Assembly (NCBI GenBank): GCA_002499585.1
Contig: DAMH01000019.1
Span: 498-14,423, forward strand
Direction of reading: 5' to 3'
DNA from: Euryarchaeota archaeon UBA552
GTDB taxonomy: Archaea > Thermoplasmatota > Poseidoniia > Poseidoniales > Thalassarchaeaceae
Length of the DNA: 13,926 nucleotides
Both the position numbers and the translations under genes were made by a program. Of the stretch, positions 1 to 6,884 are shown one piece after another. Under the pieces are notes generated by a model. The model was not told where the DNA came from and did no database searches. It worked only from the letters and a program-made list of their open reading frames with translations. The stretch's first letter is position 1. Every line of letters starts with the position of its first letter.

Positions 1-58
1 CCGAACCCTAACGCTGATTTCAAGAAAGCGGGTACTTGCAGCATTTGTCCGACGGGTA
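1..58. other. Window edge downstream of the K+ channel, nothing assignable
   Basis: This short segment lies beyond the stop codon of the minus-strand channel gene. The minus strand has one ATG at 42-44 that opens 14 codons to the window edge, which is too short to judge. The plus strand is open in frame 1 from the edge to 144, but that runs antisense to the channel's zinc ribbon. I see no terminator hairpin and make no gene call. Confidence 0.3.
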
Positions 59-883
59 CTACAACAAAGAACCGCAGTGTTTGCAATATTTGGCACCGTA
101 ATCATGACCACTTAATGAGCAAGATGGGCAGGACTGTGTGCTGATGGGCTCCGGCTGCATTAACGCAGTTGAGATTATCCCGGTTGGTACTATGATCAGG
201 CTGTAGCCCATCAGCATTATGAACACGGATATCGCCTTGCCCAGAGGCGTTATTGGAACTGTGTCGCCATAACCTGTGCTGGTGACAGTTACAATGGCCC
301 AATAAACTCCCTGAGGTATAGAAACGAATCCTTCATTGTGTCGCCCTTCAACAAAATAGAGTGCGGCACCGCTGATTATGCATATTATGAAAACTGCGAA
401 AAGAAATACTATGATTCGCATCCTTGAGAGGATGAGAGCTCTTTTCAGAGCCGATGCCTCACCAAAGTATCGGGTCAGCTTTAGGACTCTGAATGCTCTG
501 AGTAGCCGCAGCGATCTAAGAACGAGAAATGATGATGAGTTCGGTATTATGAAACTCAAGTATGTTGGCACAATCGCTATGAAATCAATTAATCCAAATG
601 TTGAGAAAGCATATTTTTCTGGCCTTTTCACACAAACTAGCCTTAGCACATACTCGATAGTGAAAAGAATGGTAAAACCCCACTCCAGAAACAGTAGCTC
701 TTTTTTGTAAGAGGAATTAACCGACTCTACACTCTCCAAACTAACAGTAATAACCGACAAAATAATTGCCATCATAAGGAGTAAATCGAAGACTCGACCA
801 CCGCGGGTGTCAGCCTCAAAGATGACCTCGTGAATCCTCTCACGCCACCCCTCAGCTGGCCTTGGAGAGTTTGCATTTGGCAT
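59..883 (-). CDS. Voltage-gated potassium channel with C-terminal zinc ribbon
   Basis: 274-aa six-transmembrane ion channel of the Kv/KvAP type (ion transport protein family), expected to conduct K+ across the cell membrane. Visible segments: S1 about 32-52, S2 64-84, S3 96-113, S4 119-140 with basic residues at every third position (R123, R126, R129, R132, K135, R138) as in a voltage sensor, S5 155-178, pore helix and filter 191-210 containing TSTGYGD (K+-selective GYG signature), S6 213-241. The cytosolic tail is short and ends in a Cys4 pattern, C252-x2-C255 and C267-x2-C270, which reads as a zinc ribbon, replacing the RCK/TrkA-N domain many prokaryotic K+ channels carry. It lies 41 nt downstream of thrS on the same strand. 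The start ATG is preceded by GGAAAGGG at about 7 nt, a weak ribosome site. Channel assignment is firm; gating and the zinc ribbon's role are inferred. Confidence 0.93.
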   Translation of the reverse strand: MPNANSPRPAEGWRERIHEVIFEADTRGGRVFDLLLMMAIILSVITVSLESVESVNSSYKKELLFLEWGFTILFTIEYVLRLVCVKRPEKYAFSTFGLIDFIAIVPTYLSFIIPNSSSFLVLRSLRLLRAFRVLKLTRYFGEASALKRALILSRMRIIVFLFAVFIICIISGAALYFVEGRHNEGFVSIPQGVYWAIVTVTSTGYGDTVPITPLGKAISVFIMLMGYSLIIVPTGIISTALMQPEPISTQSCPSCSLSGHDYGAKYCKHCGSLL

Positions 884-924
884 GATTGTTCCCTTTCCAG
901 TTGAAAAATTGGTTTTTTTAATCT
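884..924 (-). promoter_or_regulatory. thrS-channel spacer with A/T-rich TATA-like element
   Basis: Read on the minus strand, the spacer after the thrS stop contains GATTAAAAAAACC (923-911), a plausible archaeal TATA element centred about 34 nt before the channel ATG. A T5 run (908-904) could help terminate thrS transcripts. A purine-rich GGAAAGGG stands about 7 nt before the ATG. Either a separate promoter or read-through from thrS is possible; the sequence does not decide. Confidence 0.25.
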
Positions 925-2865
925 CTAAACTAAACTCAGTCTCGGTGAGCGCGATGAAATCTCGTCTTTAATTTCTTGAAGGAAATGTTCCGTCAATACG
1001 CCATTCCGCTGATCGCCATTCCTGGCTCTCACTGACACTGTTCCGTTTGCAACTTCTTCTTCTCCAATTATGACCATGTAAGCCGGCCGCATTTTTCTGT
1101 GAGTTCTGATCTTCCTTCCAATTGTGCTATCTGAATCGTCAATTGCAACTCTAATTCTTTGTTCTTTTAATTTGGATCCTAGTTCTGTAGCATATTCTGA
1201 GAATCGTTCAGAAATTGTAATTATTTGGACTTGAATGGGTGAAATCCAAGTTGGAAAATTGCCAATCCAGTGCTCGGTAAGGAATGCAACGAACCTCTCA
1301 TGTGTAGAGAGCGGCGCTCTGTGAATCACCATGACTTCTCCATTTTCAACACCCTTATCATCCATGTAGGTAAGACCGAACCTTTCTTTTGCTGCAAAGT
1401 CAAGTTGAATCGTAGACATGGATTCCTCTCTGCCTAGCGCGGTAGTAAACTGAATATCCACTTTCGGGCCATAAAACGCCGCTTCTCCTATTGCCTCGGT
1501 ATAATTCACTCCGAGATCATCCATTATAGATCTCAATCTGTCTTCTGTAGCTTTCCAATTTTCAGGCTGGTCAATGTATTTCTCGGTACTTTCTGGGTCC
1601 CAAAGCGACAACCTGAAAGAGTAATCCTCGAATCCAAATTTTGAGTAATAATCTTGAACCATCTGAACATTAGATGCAACTTCAGCGGCAATTTGATCCA
1701 AGGTGCAGTATATGTGCGCGTCGTTCATGGAAAGCATTCTGACTCTGAGAAGCCCAGCTAGCGTTCCTGAAAGCTCATTTCGATATACCGTTCCGTACTC
1801 TGCGACTCTCAGAGGCAGGTCCCTGTAGGACCGCTTTTTACTCTTGTAGACAAGGTGATGCATTGGACAATTCATCGCTTTGAGGTAGTAGGTACCATCA
1901 TCCATCTTCATTGGCGGATACATGCCATCCGCATAATGCGGAAGATGTCCACTTGTTTCGAAAAGCTCCTTCTTCGCCAATACCGGTGTTGTAACCCTCA
2001 CATATCCATATTCTTCTTCCGTTTCGACTGCATACTTCTCGATTTCTGATTTGAGTATCTCACCATTTGGGAGCCAAACCGGCAACCCCTTACCTATCTG
2101 CTCATCTATCATGTACAATTCCATTTCCCGCCCAATCTTTTTGTGGTCTCTCTTTGATGCCTCTTCCAGTTGTTTTATCCTACCTTTGAGCCCTTCTTTC
2201 GTGGGGTAGCACATCCCGTAGATCCTAACCAAAGAGGTAAGACTGCTGTCTCCACGCCAGTAGGCTTGACTGGTACTCGTCAATTTGAACCATCTCAGGT
2301 GTGAAGTAGATGGAACATGAGGGCCTAGACATAAGTCCGTGAAATCACCTTGTTGGTAAACCGTAGAGCCGTGATCTCCGACCTTTTCGTCAATAATTTC
2401 AATTTTATACGGATTCGATGAAAACATGTCTCTGAGTTCAGCATTTTCATACTCCTCGCGGATTATAGTGTGGTTGGATCTCACGTGCTCCTGCATCTTC
2501 TTCTCGATTTTTCTGAGATCTTCATCCCCAATCGGATTCATTTCAAAGTCGTAATAGAATCCATGATCAATAGGAGGCCCTATTGTTGGTTTCGCACTTG
2601 GGTATAATTCTGTGACGGCCTGAGCGAGTAGATGGGCGCATGAATGACGAAGAATGAACATCCCTGCCTCAGAATCTCCAAAGATGGGTTCTACTTTGCA
2701 ACTCTCTGTGAGCGTAAAAGAAAGGTCTCTTTCACAATCATCAACCAGCGCTGCGACACAACCTGACTTTTTGCCATACACATTGTAGATTATTTCCCCT
2801 ATGCTGATTCCTTTTGCGTATTGGTGCACGTTGCCCTCAGCAAGTTCAACACTAAGCATACTCAT
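925..2865 (-). CDS. thrS: Threonyl-tRNA synthetase, bacterial-type with editing domain
   Basis: 646-aa class II aminoacyl-tRNA synthetase that charges tRNA-Thr, close to the 642 aa of the E. coli enzyme. Domains in order: TGS-like about 3-62; second N-terminal (editing) domain about 65-225 with H74-x3-H78 and C179/H183, the residues that hydrolyse Ser-tRNA-Thr; catalytic core about 245-535 with motif 2 around R353-R362, zinc ligands C333, H384 and H515, and motif 3 around 517-530 (R524); anticodon-binding domain about 541-640. Many archaea instead carry a ThrRS with a D-aminoacyl-deacylase-like editing domain, so this copy is of bacterial type. The motif 2 loop reads MNDAH where E. coli has QDDAH. 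The start is the first of two close ATGs (2865, 2859). A TATA-like TTCATAAC lies about 37 nt upstream, and there is no Shine-Dalgarno. Confidence 0.97.
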   Translation of the reverse strand: MSMLSVELAEGNVHQYAKGISIGEIIYNVYGKKSGCVAALVDDCERDLSFTLTESCKVEPIFGDSEAGMFILRHSCAHLLAQAVTELYPSAKPTIGPPIDHGFYYDFEMNPIGDEDLRKIEKKMQEHVRSNHTIIREEYENAELRDMFSSNPYKIEIIDEKVGDHGSTVYQQGDFTDLCLGPHVPSTSHLRWFKLTSTSQAYWRGDSSLTSLVRIYGMCYPTKEGLKGRIKQLEEASKRDHKKIGREMELYMIDEQIGKGLPVWLPNGEILKSEIEKYAVETEEEYGYVRVTTPVLAKKELFETSGHLPHYADGMYPPMKMDDGTYYLKAMNCPMHHLVYKSKKRSYRDLPLRVAEYGTVYRNELSGTLAGLLRVRMLSMNDAHIYCTLDQIAAEVASNVQMVQDYYSKFGFEDYSFRLSLWDPESTEKYIDQPENWKATEDRLRSIMDDLGVNYTEAIGEAAFYGPKVDIQFTTALGREESMSTIQLDFAAKERFGLTYMDDKGVENGEVMVIHRAPLSTHERFVAFLTEHWIGNFPTWISPIQVQIITISERFSEYATELGSKLKEQRIRVAIDDSDSTIGRKIRTHRKMRPAYMVIIGEEEVANGTVSVRARNGDQRNGVLTEHFLQEIKDEISSRSPRLSLV

Positions 2866-2894
2866 AGTGACCCCGTTGGTACCTACAGAGACAT

Positions 2895-2906
2895 CTAGTT
2901 ATGAAC
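2895..2906 (-). promoter_or_regulatory. Possible TATA element of thrS
   Basis: On the minus strand GTTCATAACTAG (2906-2895) is the only TATA-like stretch near the thrS start. Its ATAAC begins 37 nt before the ATG, implying a leader of about 10 nt if transcription starts 26-28 nt downstream. It is a weak match, called on position only. Confidence 0.22.
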
Positions 2907-2964
2907 ACCGTGGGGGAGATGGGCACTTGTGCCAATAAAATTACCGATCACTTAGAACGCCATT

Positions 2965-2974
2965 GGTGCGCACC
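2965..2974. promoter_or_regulatory. Perfect 10-bp palindrome next to the NAD kinase TATA box (possible operator)
   Basis: GGTGCGCACC is a perfect palindrome that ends one base before the CATAATAC element of the downstream gene, so it occupies the position of the TFB recognition element. A regulator bound here would block transcription factor access. A second inverted repeat, GGCAC-TT-GTGCC, lies 31 nt further upstream (2922-2933) in the same divergent region. Function is inferred from position and symmetry only. Confidence 0.3.
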
Positions 2975-2983
2975 CATAATACG
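2974..2983 (+). promoter_or_regulatory. TATA-like promoter element for leaderless ATP-NAD kinase mRNA
   Basis: CCATAATACG lies with its first ATAAT base exactly 28 nt before the ATG at 3004. Archaeal transcription usually begins about 25-30 nt after the TATA start, so the transcript should begin at or next to the ATG. No Shine-Dalgarno sequence is present (the bases before ATG are CCAGGGGTC), which fits a leaderless message. Confidence 0.45.
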
Positions 2984-3003
2984 AGGCTGCTCTACCAGGG
3001 GTC

Positions 3004-4143
3004 ATGGCCCGCATTGGATTGGTGATTAATCCCGACGCCGGATTGGGTGGACGCCTTGGCCTGAAAGGCTCGGATGGACTTGCTGAAGAGGCTAGAAATG
3101 CCGGAGCTGAAGACAGAGCAGGCCCAAGAGCTAGCCAGACAATCTCCATGCTAGAGAAGGTGTTTTCAAAGTATGAAACAGAATTACTGGTTTCAAACGG
3201 CCGCATGGGGACCTCATGGATTGACAAAGATCTTGATCTGAATATCGTAGAGATACACACTTCGCTCGGAAAGACCACTGTACGAGATACCATTGACATC
3301 GTGTCTAACCTGGTAAAGGCCGAAGTCGATCTGATCTTGTACGCAGGTGGAGATGGCACAACCAGAGACATTGTTTGGACATTGGAGGAGAACTCTGCTG
3401 GGCATATACCTGTTATTGGCATTCCTTGCGGGGTTAAAATGTACTCTGGATGCTTCGCAAGCTCACCAAAAGCGGCTGTTGAAGTTGTTGAAGCATGGTT
3501 AAATGGAGACCTTTTGCTAGCAACTACAGAAGTACTAGACTTGGATGAGGACTTGTATAGGAGCGGAGAATGGTCTGTGAGATTGTTTGCAGAGGTGATG
3601 ACTCCTTCCAGCCCTAGGTGGATGCAAGGTTCCAAAGAAATGGTAGAAAGTGCATCGGAAGAAGAGGTAATTGCTGGTATCGCTGATCATGTGTCTGAAG
3701 TATTAATGCAGAACGAACAACTCATCATCTGGGGTTCGGGAGGGACCTTACGAAGAATTGCTGAGATCTGCGGGTTGAATCCGACTCTGCTGGGGATCGA
3801 TGCATCTGTTGGCTCCACCCAGATAGGAACTGACCTGGACGAGGCGGGTCTACTCAGGATCCTGAATGAACATCAAGGAGATGTGACCATCTTACTTTCT
3901 CCCATGGGAGGACAGGGATTCCTGATAGGCCGTGGCAATTTACAGATATCTCCCTCGGTGCTAGAAATTGCCAGACCTCAATCGGTTCTCGGAATTTGCA
4001 CACCCTCAAAATTGTTGACCATCAGAGCCCTCAGGATTGAAACTGGCGACCCCAACCTAGATTCGTTATTCCGCGACATGAAATACCTGAAAGTCCTTCA
4101 AGGGTACAGAACAACTAGGATACTGCCGGTGACTGTGGATTGA
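3004..4143 (+). CDS. Archaeal-type ATP-NAD kinase (COG3199 / AcoX-like)
   Basis: 379-aa member of the ATP-NAD kinase family, expected to phosphorylate NAD to NADP in the cytosol and so supply reducing cofactor for biosynthesis. The N-terminal IGLVINPDAG (4-13) and the GGDGT signature at 115-119 mark the NAD kinase/diacylglycerol kinase fold. IPCGVKMYSG (140-149) matches the family's second conserved block. The C-terminal half, with LLGIDAS (about 262), PMGGQGFLIGRGN (about 300-312) and LQGYR near the end, is typical of the long COG3199 branch rather than short bacterial NadK. The ATG at 3004 is favoured by the TATA box 28 nt upstream. The gene ends with TGA directly abutting the pyrG stop on the other strand. 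An unrelated small-molecule kinase role is possible for this branch, but NAD is the usual substrate. Confidence 0.85.
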   Translation: MARIGLVINPDAGLGGRLGLKGSDGLAEEARNAGAEDRAGPRASQTISMLEKVFSKYETELLVSNGRMGTSWIDKDLDLNIVEIHTSLGKTTVRDTIDIVSNLVKAEVDLILYAGGDGTTRDIVWTLEENSAGHIPVIGIPCGVKMYSGCFASSPKAAVEVVEAWLNGDLLLATTEVLDLDEDLYRSGEWSVRLFAEVMTPSSPRWMQGSKEMVESASEEEVIAGIADHVSEVLMQNEQLIIWGSGGTLRRIAEICGLNPTLLGIDASVGSTQIGTDLDEAGLLRILNEHQGDVTILLSPMGGQGFLIGRGNLQISPSVLEIARPQSVLGICTPSKLLTIRALRIETGDPNLDSLFRDMKYLKVLQGYRTTRILPVTVD

Positions 4144-5808
4144 TCAGAGCTGCTCTCCAATGGAAGCCCTCAATAATCCCAGAAATGGTGGGCTAGGTCT
4201 TCCAGGCCGGGACTTGAATTCCGGGTGGTATTGAGTGCCGACAAAATACGGATGATCCAGTAACTCCATTATTTCACAACGCTGCCCAGTCTCATCCTTT
4301 CCGACGTAAATCAATCCTGCAGACTCAATGGAATCGATGAGATCTGGATTCACTTCGTAGCGATGCCTATGCCGCTCACTGACTTCGTCTTTGTTTCCGT
4401 ACAAGCGTTTTATTTTACAATCTTCAACTACGAATGGTGTTATCTTTGCTCCTAACCTCATCGTACCACCCATGTGAGTTTTGGATATCTCTGGCATGAA
4501 AACTACTGCCTTGTGCTCCAATTCATCCGGATTATCTACAAATTCCTCGGAATTCGCACCATCAAGATTCAAAACATTCCTGCAGAATTCAATTGTTGCG
4601 ATTTGAAGCCCTAAGCAAATACCGAGATATGGAATTCCAGAGGTCCTTGCGTATCTAGCAGCCTCTATTTTACCCTCAACGCCTCTATTTCCGAATCCTC
4701 CGGGTACTAAAATGCCATCAGCGAGCTTGAGCTTCTCCCAGGCTCTATCGTAAGCTGTCTTGTTATTATTCATCATCGCTGTATCAAGGTCAGTGGACTC
4801 AATCCAATCAATCACAAGTTTCCTATTTACGGCTATCGAAGAGTGCTGGAGGGCTTTAATCACACTGAGATACGAATCTGACAATCCTGTATATTTCCCA
4901 ACCATAGCTATCCGGACTATTTCCTCGAATTTATCGACTCTATCCGCCATTGCTCTCCATCGATCAAGATATTGGTCGCTTGCTGTCATTTTAACTCCCA
5001 AACAATTTGCAATCATGACCCTTACACCCTGCTGCTCAAAAGATATCGGTATCTGATACAGGTTGGAAACATCATGAGCCGAAATTACCGCATTTGGCTC
5101 AACATGACAGAAGGCAGCCAACTTTTCCTTAACCTCCTCGTGAAGTGGCTCATTTGATCTACAGACAATAAGGTCAGGTGTGATACCTAGCCCCCTCAAT
5201 TCTTTGACAGTGTGCTGAGTAGGCTTTGTTTTTTGTTCACCGACCGGCCCCATCACTGGAACTAGGCTGACGTGAACAAAACAGACATTTTCTCTACCGA
5301 CCCTGAACTGAAACTGCCTCAATGCCTCTACAAACGGTGAACTTTCAATGTCCCCAACTGTTCCGCCCAACTCGATTACGCATGCATCAGGGGTCTTCCC
5401 GGAACCATCAGTGGGAAGTATGCTAACCCTCTCGATCCAGTCCTGAATCTCGTTTGTAATATGAGGGATAACTTGTACAGTTTTGCCCAAATAGTCCCCT
5501 TTTCGCTCTCTTTCTATGACCGATGAGTAGACCTTTCCAGTCGTAATGTTGTGATCCTTTGTGAGCGAGACGTCGAGAAACCTCTCATAATTGCCGAGAT
5601 CTAGATCTGCTTCGCCGCCGTCATCCAGAACAAAAACTTCTCCATGTTCGAAAGGAGACATCGTCCCCGCATCGCTGTTGAGATAAGGGTCAATTTTTAT
5701 CGAAGTTACTCTCAGTCCCACAGATTTCATCAGGACTCCGATGCTGCTGGCAGTGATGCCTTTCCCTAATCCTGAGAGGACGCCTCCCGTGACGATCACA
5801 TATTTCAT
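4144..5808 (-). CDS. pyrG: CTP synthase
   Basis: 554-aa glutamine-dependent CTP synthase: ATP-driven amination of UTP to CTP, the last step of de novo pyrimidine nucleotide synthesis. The protein starts MKYVIVTGGVLSGLGKG, the conserved N-terminal P-loop of the synthetase domain (about 1-270). EHGEVFVLDDG, about 55-65, and GTVGDIES follow as expected. The class I glutamine amidotransferase domain holds GICLGLQ with nucleophile C398 and the QYHPEF dyad H528/E530. The frame stays open upstream to an ATG at 5904, but the family invariably begins at MKY, so the ATG at 5808 is chosen; the extra 32 residues match nothing expected. The stop codon touches the NAD kinase stop with no spacer. The neighbouring threonine dehydrogenase gene is divergent. 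Confidence 0.97.
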   Translation of the reverse strand: MKYVIVTGGVLSGLGKGITASSIGVLMKSVGLRVTSIKIDPYLNSDAGTMSPFEHGEVFVLDDGGEADLDLGNYERFLDVSLTKDHNITTGKVYSSVIERERKGDYLGKTVQVIPHITNEIQDWIERVSILPTDGSGKTPDACVIELGGTVGDIESSPFVEALRQFQFRVGRENVCFVHVSLVPVMGPVGEQKTKPTQHTVKELRGLGITPDLIVCRSNEPLHEEVKEKLAAFCHVEPNAVISAHDVSNLYQIPISFEQQGVRVMIANCLGVKMTASDQYLDRWRAMADRVDKFEEIVRIAMVGKYTGLSDSYLSVIKALQHSSIAVNRKLVIDWIESTDLDTAMMNNNKTAYDRAWEKLKLADGILVPGGFGNRGVEGKIEAARYARTSGIPYLGICLGLQIATIEFCRNVLNLDGANSEEFVDNPDELEHKAVVFMPEISKTHMGGTMRLGAKITPFVVEDCKIKRLYGNKDEVSERHRHRYEVNPDLIDSIESAGLIYVGKDETGQRCEIMELLDHPYFVGTQYHPEFKSRPGRPSPPFLGLLRASIGEQL

Positions 5809-5833
5809 GACAACTACGGGGTCAATAACACAT

Positions 5834-5841
5834 CCATATCG
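5834..5841 (-). promoter_or_regulatory. Possible TATA element of pyrG
   Basis: CGATATGG on the minus strand has its ATAT starting 31 nt before the pyrG ATG at 5808, close to the 26-28 nt spacing of the better promoter candidates in this window. It would give a leader of only a few nucleotides, and no Shine-Dalgarno is present. Confidence 0.27.
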
Positions 5842-5867
5842 CCTATGAACCTTGGCAATGAGTGACC

Positions 5868-5877
5868 TTGTATATGG
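5868..5877 (+). promoter_or_regulatory. TATA-like element upstream of threonine dehydrogenase
   Basis: TTGTATATGG is the best TATA-like stretch in the pyrG-tdh divergent region. It begins about 41 nt before the ATG at 5913 and would give a leader of roughly 12-15 nt. It overlaps the more upstream ATGs (5862, 5874) of the open frame, which argues that those are not used. Confidence 0.3.
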
Positions 5878-5912
5878 TCGGTGTTGAAGTATCGTCTGCT
5901 TCATGCTGTGAC

Positions 5913-6884
5913 ATGCCCGGACACGCGGGAGACAACATACTGGTTACTGGCGCGCTTGGCCAGATTGGAACAGATCTTGTTTCAGCACTTAGAAAGACTC
6001 ACGGAACAGAGACAGTAATCGCCACAGATATATACGATCGCGGAAATACAGATGGACCTTTTATGATTCTTGATATTTTGGAAATTGCTGAAATTAACCG
6101 TTTGATAAGAGAGAATTCAATCGGTACAATATACAATTTAGCGGCGATTCTCTCTGCACATGGTGAGAAGGACCCAGATCTGTGTGAAAGAGTAAATTTG
6201 GGAGGACTACAAAACATTCTTGATGCCTCAAAAGAAAACCGATGTAGAGTGTTCTCCCCCTCCTCAATCGCGGTTTTCGGTCCAGACTCAAGACCAATTG
6301 CATACCAAGACTCCCCAACTTCTCCTACAACAGTCTATGGAAAGACAAAGAAAAAAGGGGAAGAAATGATGTTAAAATACTGGCGAAATGAAGGCGTGGA
6401 CACGAGAGGGATAAGATATCCCGGCCTTCTTTCATGGAAAACAATACCAACCGGGGGGACCACAGATTATGCTGTCGAGGTCTTTCATCACATAGAAAAC
6501 AGTGGTGAATACACCTACTTTGTAGAAGAAGACACAAAACTGCCCATGATGATGATGGAAGATGCGATAAGGGCCACAAAACTATTGATGGAGGCCCCTC
6601 AATCAAAACTCTCAGAATATAGAACAGGTTACAATGTCCGTGGACTTTCGTTTACAGCCAAACAACTCTCGGATCAAATAAAGCGCTACAGGCCACAATC
6701 TAAGTTCACGTTCACTCCTGATGAACGTCAACTGATCGCCAATTCTTGGCCAGAGGATTTGGAGGACAGTGCTGCCGTTTCTGATTGGAATTGGAATTCG
6801 AGTTTCGATCTTGACAGAATGGTCAAAACTATGTTGGATGGATTTTCTCAATCCTCATCTTCCGATTCTTCCAAGATTGGGTGA
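5913..6884 (+). CDS. tdh: L-threonine 3-dehydrogenase, SDR (epimerase-like) type
   Basis: 323-aa extended short-chain dehydrogenase/NAD-dependent epimerase family protein. The Rossmann motif VTGALGQIG sits at 11-19 (G13, G16, G19), a catalytic Ser region SPSSIAVFG at 115-123, and YGKTK gives the Y142-x3-K146 pair. RYPGLLSWKTIPTGGTTDYA (168-187) and LPMMMMEDAIRA (210-221) are characteristic of SDR-type threonine dehydrogenases rather than sugar epimerases. The enzyme would oxidise L-threonine to 2-amino-3-ketobutyrate with NAD+, to be split to glycine and acetyl-CoA by a ligase not present here. The frame extends upstream to 5862, but the ATG at 5913 puts the Rossmann fold at the usual distance and lies downstream of the TATA-like element. 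The last 12 codons (a Ser-rich tail) overlap the chaperonin gene on the opposite strand. Confidence 0.85.
   Translation: MPGHAGDNILVTGALGQIGTDLVSALRKTHGTETVIATDIYDRGNTDGPFMILDILEIAEINRLIRENSIGTIYNLAAILSAHGEKDPDLCERVNLGGLQNILDASKENRCRVFSPSSIAVFGPDSRPIAYQDSPTSPTTVYGKTKKKGEEMMLKYWRNEGVDTRGIRYPGLLSWKTIPTGGTTDYAVEVFHHIENSGEYTYFVEEDTKLPMMMMEDAIRATKLLMEAPQSKLSEYRTGYNVRGLSFTAKQLSDQIKRYRPQSKFTFTPDERQLIANSWPEDLEDSAAVSDWNWNSSFDLDRMVKTMLDGFSQSSSSDSSKIG

Noticed and set aside
1..144. Open plus-strand frame with several cysteines from the window edge
   Set aside because: It runs antisense to the channel's zinc ribbon, has no start in the window, and the overlap would be too long for a real convergent neighbour.
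2952..3635. 227-aa open frame on the minus strand
   Set aside because: It is antisense to the conserved N-terminal half of the ATP-NAD kinase, Ser/Pro-rich without recognisable motifs, and would fill the promoter region of thrS and the kinase.
5809..5904. 32-residue N-terminal extension of CTP synthase from an upstream ATG
   Set aside because: CTP synthases begin at the MKYVIVTGG block; the extension runs through the divergent promoter region and has no family counterpart.
5862..5912. 17-residue N-terminal extension of threonine dehydrogenase
   Set aside because: It overlaps the TATA-like element and would move the Rossmann motif unusually far from the N-terminus.
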